Assembly: GCA_020636045.1 (NCBI GenBank)
Contig: JACJYP010000007.1
Coordinates: 186,001-250,000 of the forward strand
DNA length: 64,000 bases
Source: Lewinellaceae bacterium
Lineage (GTDB): Bacteria > Bacteroidota > Bacteroidia > Chitinophagales > Saprospiraceae
Direction of reading: 5' to 3'
Under the pieces are notes generated by a model. It saw nothing but the letters and a program-made list of their open reading frames with translations, was not told the DNA's origin and ran no database searches. This document shows, piece by piece, positions 1 through 7,642 of this stretch. Each line of letters starts with the position of its first letter. The first letter of the stretch is position 1. A program made the position numbers and the translations under genes.

Positions 1-1
1 T

Positions 2-2263
2 GCATGCCTTTTCCTGCACAATACCGCCGGATTTCAGGGTGCGGGTTTTTATTTCTCCGATTCCGAAAGAACCGACACCCTTAATATCGTTGACTGCGAT
101 TTCATCGAAAACAACGCTCAGGACTGGGGAGGAGGGGCCGTCCTAATGGTCGGGCGTGAAAACCCGGGCAGCTTTGTCATCAGCGGCTGCCGGTTCATCA
201 AAAACTCAGCAAATGATGGCGGCGCCATAAAATTCTTTCCACCCGCCTTTCTTTACACCGGTTTTGTCCAATTCGACGACTGCGATTTCATTGAAAACAA
301 ATCCATTAATGCACTCGCAAATGGGCCTGCTGTCGTTTTTCTCGATCTGATCAATTATGATTCGGCGCAACAGGTTTTCGCGAATAGCCGTTTTGCGGAA
401 AACAAAGGATGGACCTACGTTTTGAGGTCTGCCTTCCAACCAGATACTTGCCTACTAAACAACCTGCTCTTCAAGGATGAGGACGCAAACATTATTTTAC
501 ACATCAGCTCGCAAGATTACCTATACTTGGGAAACTCAACGTTCTCCGGGAACAAAGCCTCTTCCTGTGTCTCTACAGCTATCCTTAAAAAAATATCCTG
601 TTTTAATTGCCTGTTCGAGCATAACATCGCTTCATCAGGCCGCCTGATCCATGAGACGGATACTGATACCTTATTGCTGCTCAACTCCGCCTTTGTAGAC
701 AATGAACTTCAGCAATCTGCCATCAACAACTCCTTCGACCTGACCATGCAGGCCTTCAACTGCACTTTCTCCGGTATCCACGACTACAAAAAATTCTTCT
801 ACACCCTCAAGCCAAGCCTTATCTCCCACTGCTACTTCGACAGCCTCGACTGCAACCTGTTGTTTCCCAACGTCATTTGCGGCCCCGGCATCATCACCGG
901 CGGCGGTCCCATGTTCGCCGCCCCCGACAGCGGCAACTACCGGCTCTTGCCATGCTCCCCGCTGCTCGATGCCGGCAACAACAACGTCCTCGCACCCGGT
1001 GACAGCACCGACCTCGACGGGCTGCCCCGCATCCGCCGCGCAGCGGTCGATATCGGTCCCTACGAAACACCCGCGCCGGCACTGAATGCCGACCCCGCTA
1101 CCGAACCCTCTTGCCCGGGCGGCGCTTCCGGCGCGGTAGCCTTCACCATCAGCGACGCATGTCCTCCCTTCTCTTACGCCTGGACTTCCGGCAACAGCAG
1201 CGGTAACGGCGCCTCAGGCCTGGGCGCCGGCAACTACTCCTTTACCATCTCCGACGCCACCGGCGCTTCCCTCAATGCAACCATCGCCATTCCCGAAGGC
1301 GATCCGCCTCCCATCATTCCCTTCCAGCAACCCGTCATCTGTGGCGACACCACCGGAGGCAGCGCCACGGCAGCCATGGCAGGAGGCGCGCCGCCTTTCC
1401 AGTGGCTTTGGCAAAGCGGCAGCACCGACTCCCTCCTAACAGGACTGGCGGCCGGCGCCTACTCCGTCACCGTCACTGACGCCAGGGGATGCACAGCCCC
1501 GGGCGCCGTCCAGGTGACGCGCACAGGAAACATCGACGTATCGATCCAGATCACGGAAATCTCCTGCTTCGGCGAAGCCGACGGCGCCTTCACCGTGCTG
1601 CCCGAAAACGGCAAGCCGCCCTTCGTGTGGGATTGGGAAGACGGCAGCAACGGACCCACGCTCGGACCCCTGGGGCCCGGCGAGTACACGGGCTCCATCA
1701 CCGATGCCCTGGGGTGTTTCATCGCGCTGCTGCTGCCCCTGGACGAACCCCCACCGCTACAGTTCGACGCGACGGTGCATAACGCCAGCGGACCCCTCAG
1801 CGCCGACGGCAGCATCGCGCTCACTTCCGTCGGCGGCGGAACCATGCCCTATATGTTCCAATGGAACAACGGTGTGGAGAACGACACACTCGACGCCGTG
1901 CCGCCGGGTGTATATACCCTGACCCTCAGCGACGCGCACGGGTGCACCCTCGCCAAAAGTTTCGAGGTGTCGTGGATTTCGAATGCCGGAGAGGCGCGGC
2001 AGCGCGCCGGACTAAACGTTTACCCAAACCCTGCCGGCAATATCTGCACCCTGTACGCAACCCTGCCTGCAGGCCGGACAGCCGAACGGATCGAGCTCTG
2101 CGACTTCACGGGCAAGCGGTTGCACACCATTTCTCTTCCGAACCCGGGGAACGGGTTTTCCCTGCAAATCTCCCTGCACGACTTGCCTGCAGGACCTTAT
2201 CTGCTGATGCTGTACGATAACGAAGGACACATCACGGGCAGGGCCGTCGTGCAAAAAAAATAA
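2..2263 (+). CDS. T9SS-sorted surface protein with beta-helix and SprB repeats (5' partial)
   Basis: The frame is open from the first bases of the window, so the start and signal peptide lie upstream and 753 codons are visible. The first third has short beta-helix-like units (DCDFIENN, GCRFIKNS, DCDFIENK), ending in a DGLPRIRRAAVDIGPYE-type segment typical of choice-of-anchor/parallel beta-helix surface proteins. Four SprB-type repeats follow (PFSYAWTSG, PFQWLWQSG, PFVWDWEDG, PYMFQWNNG, most closed by a TDAxGC-like turn). The C-terminus (LNVYPNPAGN to the end) is a type A T9SS sorting domain, so the protein is inferred to be exported by T9SS and attached to or released from the cell surface. 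Adhesion or matrix function is only a guess. It is convergent with the GT2 gene, 13 bp away. Confidence 0.85.
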   Translation, partial: ACLFLHNTAGFQGAGFYFSDSERTDTLNIVDCDFIENNAQDWGGGAVLMVGRENPGSFVISGCRFIKNSANDGGAIKFFPPAFLYTGFVQFDDCDFIENKSINALANGPAVVFLDLINYDSAQQVFANSRFAENKGWTYVLRSAFQPDTCLLNNLLFKDEDANIILHISSQDYLYLGNSTFSGNKASSCVSTAILKKISCFNCLFEHNIASSGRLIHETDTDTLLLLNSAFVDNELQQSAINNSFDLTMQAFNCTFSGIHDYKKFFYTLKPSLISHCYFDSLDCNLLFPNVICGPGIITGGGPMFAAPDSGNYRLLPCSPLLDAGNNNVLAPGDSTDLDGLPRIRRAAVDIGPYETPAPALNADPATEPSCPGGASGAVAFTISDACPPFSYAWTSGNSSGNGASGLGAGNYSFTISDATGASLNATIAIPEGDPPPIIPFQQPVICGDTTGGSATAAMAGGAPPFQWLWQSGSTDSLLTGLAAGAYSVTVTDARGCTAPGAVQVTRTGNIDVSIQITEISCFGEADGAFTVLPENGKPPFVWDWEDGSNGPTLGPLGPGEYTGSITDALGCFIALLLPLDEPPPLQFDATVHNASGPLSADGSIALTSVGGGTMPYMFQWNNGVENDTLDAVPPGVYTLTLSDAHGCTLAKSFEVSWISNAGEARQRAGLNVYPNPAGNICTLYATLPAGRTAERIELCDFTGKRLHTISLPNPGNGFSLQISLHDLPAGPYLLMLYDNEGHITGRAVVQKK

Positions 2264-2276
2264 ACGCGATGCCAGG

Positions 2277-2996
2277 CTACTTCGCCCACAAATTGTACTT
2301 CAAAATGCAATAAATCGCCCGGAAGCCGTCTTTGGCGCCGATCTTTTTGCCTTCGGCATAGGTGCGGCCGTAGTAGGAAATGCCCACCTCGTAAATGCGT
2401 ACGCCGGGCAGGCGGCTCATTTTTGCCGTCACTTCCGGCTCGAAGCCGAAGCGTCGCTCTTTCAGTGACAGGCCCTTCAGAATGTCGGAGCGGAACATCT
2501 TGTAACAGGTCTCCATGTCGGTGAGGTTGAGGTTGGTGAATACGTTGGAGACGAAGGTGAGGAACTTGTTGCCGATGCTGTGCCAGAAAAACAGGATGCG
2601 GTGCGGCCGTCCGCCCATGAAACGCGATCCGTACACCACATCGGCATAGCCGTCGAGGATGGGGCGCAGCAGGATATTGTATTCCGCGGGATCATATTCG
2701 AGGTCGGCGTCCTGGATGACGATATACTCTCCGCTGGCGTGCTGAATGCCGGTGTGCAGCGCAGCGCCCTTGCCTTTGTTCACCTCGTGGCTCAGATAGC
2801 GGATGTTCAAATGCGGATTTGTCGCCATATAGCGATGAATGGCGCCTTCCGTATCGTCTTTGGAACAATCATTGGTAATAATAATTTCTTTTTGTATGCC
2901 GCCGGTGAGTTCCACGGATTTCACCTTGTCGAGGATGAGGTGGATGGTGCGGGCTTCGTTGTACGCCGGAATGACGATCGAAAGGGTTTCGCTCAT
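2277..2996 (-). CDS. Glycosyltransferase family 2 (DPM1/polyprenyl-phosphate glycosyltransferase type)
   Basis: A 239-aa cytoplasmic GT-A enzyme. The family motifs are in order: IPAYNE near residue 9, NDCSKDDT at 42-49, NKGKGAAL at 73-80, the metal-binding D-A-D at 96-98, GSRFMGG around 123, and a C-terminal YYGRTYAEGKKIGAKDG motif typical of dolichol/polyprenyl-phosphate mannose or glucose synthases. No membrane segments follow the catalytic domain, so it is the short soluble form. It probably moves a sugar from a nucleotide donor to a lipid carrier or glycan; the acceptor cannot be told. It stands alone, and the ATG at 2996 gives a complete N-terminus. Confidence 0.88.
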   Translation of the reverse strand: MSETLSIVIPAYNEARTIHLILDKVKSVELTGGIQKEIIITNDCSKDDTEGAIHRYMATNPHLNIRYLSHEVNKGKGAALHTGIQHASGEYIVIQDADLEYDPAEYNILLRPILDGYADVVYGSRFMGGRPHRILFFWHSIGNKFLTFVSNVFTNLNLTDMETCYKMFRSDILKGLSLKERRFGFEPEVTAKMSRLPGVRIYEVGISYYGRTYAEGKKIGAKDGFRAIYCILKYNLWAK

Positions 2997-3197
2997 GTGA
3001 GATTCAGGTCATTTTCCACAAATGGCGAAGGTACGCCGGGTTTTTAAATTCACCCGGGACATCGGATTTAGGGCATACCAAAACTTTAACTAAAAATATA
3101 GCCCAAACGGAAAACTTATTTTGGTTCGCTCTCGTTAGTCGTTTGTAATCAATTATTTAACCCATCCTGATAATCGTTCGCAAAACTGTATTGAGTT

Positions 3198-3371
3198 ATG
3201 GCACAGAAGATCAACAAATTCCGCCGGATCTGGCGCAGATCGCCCCGCCTGGCGGTGGCGTTCCTGCGCAGAAAAGTAAAACGCCACGCCAAACGCATCC
3301 TTCCGGGAGATGAATGGAACAAAAACTGGCTTGGCGAGGAAATGCGCCCGTACAACAGCCTGCACAACTGA
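3198..3371 (+). CDS. Small basic protein, 57 aa, unknown
   Basis: ATG at 3198, TGA at 3369-3371. The peptide begins MAQKINKFRRIWRRSPRL and is very rich in Arg/Lys in its first 40 residues, then turns acidic and aromatic (GDEWNKNWLGEEMRPYN). Codons are GC-rich at third positions like neighbouring real genes, unlike the AT-rich flanks, which is the main argument for coding. A small hairpin (stem CGCAGGA/TCCTGCG, 3379-3396) lies just after the stop. No family is recognised. A basic N-terminal half would suit nucleic-acid or membrane-surface binding, but that is speculation. Confidence 0.45.
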   Translation: MAQKINKFRRIWRRSPRLAVAFLRRKVKRHAKRILPGDEWNKNWLGEEMRPYNSLHN

Positions 3372-3484
3372 ATAAAGCGCAGGAACACTCCTGCGTCGCT
3401 TCATTTGAACGGATCAGATTTTGTGCTTCGCATATCATCTGGGCATTAAAATCAACACCCCTAAGGTTCCGATCCCCGCTGTTA

Positions 3485-3673
3485 AGGAACGATAAAATAA
3501 TAAGTTCCCGATTTGGGCGGCCTAATTTGTCGCTAAAGTGCGTTGTTCGTCGGTTACTTAGCACCGCTAGGCGCCCTTCTCACGCCTTCTTTAGCACCAA
3601 ATTATTCTCCCCGAAATCATGACCTTATTTATTTTATCGTTCCTGAGAACCCTCCCGCAAGGAGGGTTTTTTT
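3485..3673 (+). ncRNA. Candidate structured RNA: long foldback followed by intrinsic terminator
   Basis: A perfect 16-bp inverted repeat (AGGAACGATAAAATAA at 3485-3500 with its complement at 3629-3644) extends by UAAG/CUUA after a one-base bulge. It continues inward with GATTT/AAATC (3510-3514/3614-3618), then TAATTTG..GCTAAAG paired with CTTTAGC..CAAATTA (3523-3538/3589-3604), then GCGT/ACGC and a small apical hairpin at 3559-3569. Five bases later comes a strong terminator (3649-3673). A mostly double-stranded rod of about 160 nt ending in a terminator resembles 6S-type RNA architecture. A small non-autonomous transposable element is the alternative. No promoter was identified with certainty. 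Confidence 0.45.
3649..3673 (+). terminator. Rho-independent terminator
   Basis: Seven-base-pair stem ACCCTCC/GGAGGGT (3649-3655/3661-3667) with a CGCAA loop, running into an uninterrupted T tract on the plus strand. It closes the structured element just upstream. Confidence 0.85.
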
Positions 3674-3819
3674 ATTTTCGGCAACCTCTTGACAGCAATT
3701 CATGTTTATGCCCTAACCTTGCACGCCTGTTGCCGCCGTTGCCGCCATCCGGTTCCGGGCTGCGCAGGCAGATGCAAACCCGAATAACCGGCGCGGTTCC
3801 TTGAACGGTTTCCTTGATG

Positions 3820-4095
3820 TTGTTACAACTCGAATGGTAGTCATTACAACTCGAACGTAACTCATTACAACTTGAACGATAGTCGCTACAACTTGAACGT
3901 AACTCGTTACAACTTGAATGGAAGTCGCTACAACTCGAACGGTAGTCCTTACAACTTGAACGGTAGTCGCTACAACTCGGGCGTAACTCATTACAACTTG
4001 AACGGAAGTCGCTACAACTCGGGCGTAACTCGTTACAACTTGAACGGAAGTCGCTACAACTCGGGCGTAAGTCGTTACAACTTGAACGGTTGCCT
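3820..4095. repeat. Tandem array of 13 copies of a 21-bp unit
   Basis: The core YTACAACTYG recurs exactly every 21 bp from 3823 to 4075 (13 copies). From copy 8 onward two variants alternate, one ending GGGCGTAACTC and one ending GAACGGAAGTC, giving a 42-bp higher-order period. Because 21 is a multiple of three, several frames stay open. The plus strand reads a RYNLNGS-like heptad and the minus strand an SCNELRS-like heptad, but neither ORF has a convincing start, and the non-repeat tails look non-coding. Adjacent units form short inverted repeats such as GTAAC-TC-GTTAC. I call it a non-coding minisatellite-like array; there are no spacers as in CRISPR. Confidence 0.9.
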
Positions 4096-4225
4096 GTTAT
4101 GCAAATGATTGATGTACATACAGGTTTGTCTTTTTCAAGTTCGCATCGCGGGTTGAAAAATCCCTGATCCGAAACATTACACGCGCAGATTAACACCAGG
4201 TCACACCTGCATTAATATGTTCCAC

Positions 4226-5272
4226 ATGAAAAACAGTTTTCCGATCCTGCCTGGCCTGATCCTCATATTCACGGCCTGCGGCAAATCCGACAAAGGCGGG
4301 AGCGCCGGCCCCGGTCCGCAAAAAACAAACTACAGCGTCAGTTCTGTAGAGGGCTTCGTCGTGAAGCCGACCACGCTGTCCGAAAGTGTGACCGCCAGCG
4401 GCACCATCCTTGCCGCCGAAGAAACGGAACTACATCCCGAAGCCTCCGGCAGGGTGGTGTTCATTCACCTGCCCGAAGGGCGCAGCGTGCGGCAGGGCGA
4501 GTTGCTGCTCAAAATTTTCGACGAGGACCTGAAAACGCAGATCGGCAAACTCCAGACACAACTCAAACAGGCCGAGATCACCGAACAGCGCCTCGGCGAT
4601 CTGCTAAAAGTGAAAGGCGTGAGCCAGCAGGAATACGACCTCGCCGCCCTGCAGGTGCAAACCCTGAAAAGCGAGATCGAACTGGTGCGCATCAACATCG
4701 GAAAAACCGAATTGCGCGCGCCGTACAACGGCGTCATCGGCCTGCGCAGGATCAGTCCGGGCGCCTACGTGACGCCCGCAACGGCCGTGGCCACGATCCG
4801 CTCCTCGCAGTCGCTGAAACTCGACTTCGCCATTCCCGAAAAATACAGCACCCGCCTGAAATCGGGACAGACCGTCACGTTCAAGGTGGGCGGCCTCGAC
4901 AAGACCTACCGCGCGACGGTGCAGGCCACCGAGCAAAGCATCGCCGCCGACACCCGCAACCTGATGGTGCGCGCGCTCGTGCGCGACGGCCGCGACCTGC
5001 TGCCCGGCGCATTCGCCGAGGTCGACCTTTCGCTGGGCGACAACTCCCAGGCGCTGATGATCCCCAGCCAATGTATCATCCCGCAGGCGCGCGACAAAAA
5101 GGTGATCGTCAGCAACGCCGGAAAAGCGAACTTTGTCACCGTCAAGACCGGTGTGCGGCAGGCCGACAAGGTTGAGATCACCGATGGCCTGGAAGCAGGC
5201 GACACCCTTGCTACGACGGGGATCTTGTTCCTGCGCCCCGATATGCCGCTGACCTTTTCGAAAGTGGAATAA
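4226..5272 (+). CDS. RND efflux periplasmic adaptor (MFP/HlyD-type lipoprotein)
   Basis: Membrane fusion protein linking an inner-membrane RND pump to an outer-membrane channel. The N-terminus from the ATG at 4226 is a lipoprotein signal (IFTAC, Cys18); the in-frame ATG at 4217 would only add three residues. Then come a lipoyl-like segment (ASGTILAAEETELHPEASGRV), a helical hairpin (LQTQLKQAEITEQRL... SQQEYDLAALQVQTLKSE), a second lipoyl half (LRAPYNGVIGLRRISPGAYV), a beta-barrel, and a C-terminal membrane-proximal domain ending near the stop. In this phylum such genes are normally followed at once by the pump gene. Here 706 bp of repeat-rich non-coding DNA follows, so the partner must be elsewhere. 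Confidence 0.87.
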   Translation: MKNSFPILPGLILIFTACGKSDKGGSAGPGPQKTNYSVSSVEGFVVKPTTLSESVTASGTILAAEETELHPEASGRVVFIHLPEGRSVRQGELLLKIFDEDLKTQIGKLQTQLKQAEITEQRLGDLLKVKGVSQQEYDLAALQVQTLKSEIELVRINIGKTELRAPYNGVIGLRRISPGAYVTPATAVATIRSSQSLKLDFAIPEKYSTRLKSGQTVTFKVGGLDKTYRATVQATEQSIAADTRNLMVRALVRDGRDLLPGAFAEVDLSLGDNSQALMIPSQCIIPQARDKKVIVSNAGKANFVTVKTGVRQADKVEITDGLEAGDTLATTGILFLRPDMPLTFSKVE

Positions 5273-5385
5273 TGTAATTTGAGTCATTCCGAATTTTCAG
5301 ACACACCCCAAGGTTCTTTCCCGGAGGGAAACCCTGTTTATAGCATTCTTGTGGCGCCTCCGGCAAATTGGTTTGCAGGAAACCC

Positions 5386-5522
5386 GGCCTTATGGAAATC
5401 CCGATTTTGCGCCATTGGAGGCGGTTGAGAGTGCCCATGTCTGAGCCCCGACGAAGGAGGGGCGAGTTTGGGCACGAACCCGCCGGAAATGGCCAGCAAA
5501 ATCGCTGGATTTCCATAAAGCC
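5386..5522. repeat. 137-bp near-perfect foldback (64-nt arms)
   Basis: Left arm 5386-5449 and right arm 5459-5522 are reverse complements with small bulges. The stems in order are GGCCTTATGGAAATCC, CGATTTTGC, GCCATT, GGCGG, GTGCCCA and GCCCC, each matched in reverse order on the other side, with a 9-base loop (5450-5458). There is no T tract at its end. It is consistent with a miniature inverted-repeat element or a large REP-like hairpin. Confidence 0.85.
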
Positions 5523-5534
5523 TTGACTTTTTTG

Positions 5535-5562
5535 GTACTTTTTGCGTCAAGGCAAAAAGTAC
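5535..5562. repeat. Hairpin GTACTTTTTGC / GCAAAAAGTAC
   Basis: Perfect 11-bp stem with a 6-base loop. The left side can alternatively pair as CCTTGAC/GTCAAGG (5521-5527/5546-5552), so two mutually exclusive hairpins exist. Similar GTACTTTTTG palindromes recur as dispersed repeats in Bacteroidota genomes (recollection, not checked here). Confidence 0.7.
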
Positions 5563-5978
5563 GAAAGATGCTCACTTTCAAAATGTTGCAAACTGACTTG
5601 GATGATAACATCTCAAATTAATCAATCGGGGAGCCTCATATTGCCGCTCGCTTCATCACTGAAATTAATCACACCCTAAAACCAATATCAAACATCCGCT
5701 ACGATATGGAAAAACATACTTTCCGCCGCGCCTGTGTCTTTTGACCAGGCGCAAGCAAATACCCGGGAATCAGGCTGAATATTTGTTTCGGAAACGGATG
5801 CTCATGCCGTGCGTTTGCGCCGGGTGAAAACACCCGGCACGGGCGAGATCATTTATGACCGACTGTTACGCATTACGGCCATAAATGGCCTTGACCGGGG
5901 CGGCGTAAACGCCGCGCTACCAAATTTCCGTACACTTGTGGCGCCTCTGGCAACGACAGAAAAAACGAACTTGACACG

Positions 5979-7100
5979 ATGAAGATCATGTTATTCGCCA
6001 TCCCGGTCTTCTTTCTGCTCATCGGGCTGGAATTGCTCATCGAACGCCTCAAACACACCCGGCTGTACAGTTTCCCCGACGCGGTCGCCAACATGAGTTG
6101 CGGCGTACAGCAGCAGGTCACGGGCGTTCTGTTCAAAACCCTGCTGTTCACCGGCTACCTGTGGGCTTACGAGCACCGCGTCTGGACCATTCCGGAAACC
6201 TGGTGGTCGTTTGTGCTGGTGTTTATCGGCGTCGATTTCTTTTACTACTGGTTTCACCGCAGCACCCACGAGATCAGTTTTCTGTGGGGCACGCACATCG
6301 TGCACCACCAGAGCGAAGAGTACAACCTGAGCGTGGCGCTGCGCCAGTCGGCCATACAGGCCTTCGCATCCAACATTTTTTACCTGCCCCTGGCCTTCGC
6401 AGGATTCAGCCCGGCGTCATTTCTCGTGATGGCGACGTTCCAGACGCTCTACCAGTTCTGGATACACACCAAAACCATCGGCAAACTGCACCCCGCGTTC
6501 GAATACGTTTTCAACACCCCCTCGCACCACCGCGTGCACCACGGGATGAACCCGAAATACATCGACCGAAACCACGGCGGCACACTGATCCTGTTCGACC
6601 GCTGGTTCGGCACCTTTCAGGAAGAAGAGGAAGAACCCGTGTACGGGGTGACGGTACCGCTGAACAGCTGGAACCCCGTGTGGGCGCAGGTCGACTATTA
6701 CGCGTGGCTGGCCAAACGGTTGTGGAAAGCCGGCTCCTGGGGCGACCGGCTGAATATGCTTGTGAAAAAGCCGGGCTGGATGCCGGCCTCGCTGGGCGGT
6801 TCGGTGGAAGCAAAGCCGGTATCGGCCGCAACGTTCCACAAATACGACAAGGCCGCTTCGCCGGGTATGAACCGGTATGTGCTGCTCCAGTTTGTGCTGC
6901 TGATCGTCGCGACCTTCCTGTTCCTCAGCGGGGCGGGCAACAACCCGGGACTGAGTACGACCAACCTCGCGCTCACGGGCTGGATCATCTGGACGACCGG
7001 CAGCCTGGGCGCGCTGCTGGAGGCACGGCCCTGGGCGACCTGGTCGGAAGTGCTGCGCTGGGGAGTGGCAGGCGTGTGGTTGTTTTTGGCTTTAACGTAA
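5979..7100 (+). CDS. Sterol desaturase / fatty acid hydroxylase family membrane enzyme
   Basis: A 373-aa integral membrane di-iron oxygenase. The eight-histidine signature is visible: HRSTH (93-97), HIVHH (106-110), and SHHRVHH (around 182-188), with supporting H163. Hydrophobic segments occupy residues 5-25, 45-62, 77-92, 130-155, and two near the C-terminus (about 305-325 and 330-345). The arrangement resembles the alkylglycerol monooxygenase/TMEM195-like branch seen in Bacteroidota. The substrate is unknown, probably a lipid chain or ether lipid. It is monocistronic, convergent with aroQ and 23 bp away. Confidence 0.88.
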   Translation: MKIMLFAIPVFFLLIGLELLIERLKHTRLYSFPDAVANMSCGVQQQVTGVLFKTLLFTGYLWAYEHRVWTIPETWWSFVLVFIGVDFFYYWFHRSTHEISFLWGTHIVHHQSEEYNLSVALRQSAIQAFASNIFYLPLAFAGFSPASFLVMATFQTLYQFWIHTKTIGKLHPAFEYVFNTPSHHRVHHGMNPKYIDRNHGGTLILFDRWFGTFQEEEEEPVYGVTVPLNSWNPVWAQVDYYAWLAKRLWKAGSWGDRLNMLVKKPGWMPASLGGSVEAKPVSAATFHKYDKAASPGMNRYVLLQFVLLIVATFLFLSGAGNNPGLSTTNLALTGWIIWTTGSLGALLEARPWATWSEVLRWGVAGVWLFLALT

Positions 7101-7123
7101 CATCCCGCTGCAACCCTTTCCCG

Positions 7124-7576
7124 CTACTCTTTTCCTTCTACTTTGCGGGCCTTGTGGTAGCGCCTGGCAAACCATTCCACGGCGAGTCGGTAGCCTTCCA
7201 GTCCGAGTCCGGTGATGCAACCTTCACAGACGGCCGACAGGTAGGAGTGTTGCCGGAAGGATTCGCGTTCGTACACGTTGCTGATGTGCACTTCCACCAC
7301 CGGCGCAGGAATGGCGGCCACCGCATCGGCCAGGGCGATGGAGGTGTGGCTGTACGCGCCGCCGTTGAGCACGATCCCGTCCGCTTCGAAGCCTGCCTGG
7401 TGCAGCCGGTCGATCAGCGCGCCCTCGTGGTTGCTCTGAAAATAGTCCAGTTGCATGTGGTGCATGTTGGCGCTCAGTTCCCTGAAAAAATCTTCAAAGG
7501 TGTGGGTGCCGTATATCTCCGGCTCGCGCTTTCCCAACAAGTTGAGGTTTGGGCCGTTTATGATTAATATTTTCAT
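7124..7576 (-). CDS. aroQ: Type II 3-dehydroquinate dehydratase
   Basis: Third step of the shikimate pathway: 3-dehydroquinate to 3-dehydroshikimate plus water, in the cytosol. The 150-aa length is typical of the small dodecameric class. Visible motifs are INGPNLNLLGKREPEIYG with catalytic Tyr22 and Arg17, QSNHEGALIDRLH, LNGGAYSHTS, and VEVHISNVYERESFRQHS carrying the catalytic His and the substrate-binding Arg. The last 15 residues are a basic tail. It is a single-gene unit, with no other aro genes in view. Confidence 0.95.
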   Translation of the reverse strand: MKILIINGPNLNLLGKREPEIYGTHTFEDFFRELSANMHHMQLDYFQSNHEGALIDRLHQAGFEADGIVLNGGAYSHTSIALADAVAAIPAPVVEVHISNVYERESFRQHSYLSAVCEGCITGLGLEGYRLAVEWFARRYHKARKVEGKE

Positions 7577-7642
7577 ATCCTCAAAATCTGGATTGAAAGT
7601 AAAAGGTTTTCCGCAAATTTATCGCCGATCAAGCACCTGGCT

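Larger units (their letters stand above)
3372..4216. other. 845-bp gene-poor interval
   Basis: From left to right this interval holds a small hairpin (3379-3396), the long foldback with terminator (3485-3673), about 140 bp without recognisable structure, the 21-bp tandem array (3820-4095), and a 120-bp leader before the adaptor lipoprotein gene. I see no convincing protein gene in it. Confidence 0.7.
5273..5978. other. 706-bp repeat-rich intergenic island
   Basis: There is no credible gene here. It contains an 18-base motif TTCAGACACACCCCAAGG (5296-5313) that recurs inverted at 55064-55081. It also holds the 137-bp foldback at 5386-5522, a hairpin GTACTTTTTGC/GCAAAAAGTAC at 5535-5562, a hairpin GCCGGGTG-AAAA-CACCCGGC at 5819-5838, the palindromes GGCCATAAATGGCC and GCGGCGTAAACGCCGC around 5878-5916, and a 19-bp direct repeat CTTGTGGCGCCTCYGGCAA at 5348-5366 and 5935-5953. 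This looks like accumulated small palindromic repeats or a decayed region. Confidence 0.75.

Noticed and set aside
3820..4095. CRISPR-like array
   Set aside because: The repeats are direct and adjacent (21 bp) with no spacers, and no cas genes are near.
3672..4196. 174-codon minus-strand ORF through the 21-bp tandem array
   Set aside because: Periodicity of 21 bp keeps all frames open. The flanking parts look non-coding and the ORF does not resemble a secreted repeat protein with a start context.
6098..7567. 489-codon plus-strand ORF over the hydroxylase and aroQ
   Set aside because: It overlaps the hydroxylase in another frame and runs through aroQ on the opposite strand. Its composition (Arg/Pro/His-rich) is typical of a shadow frame.
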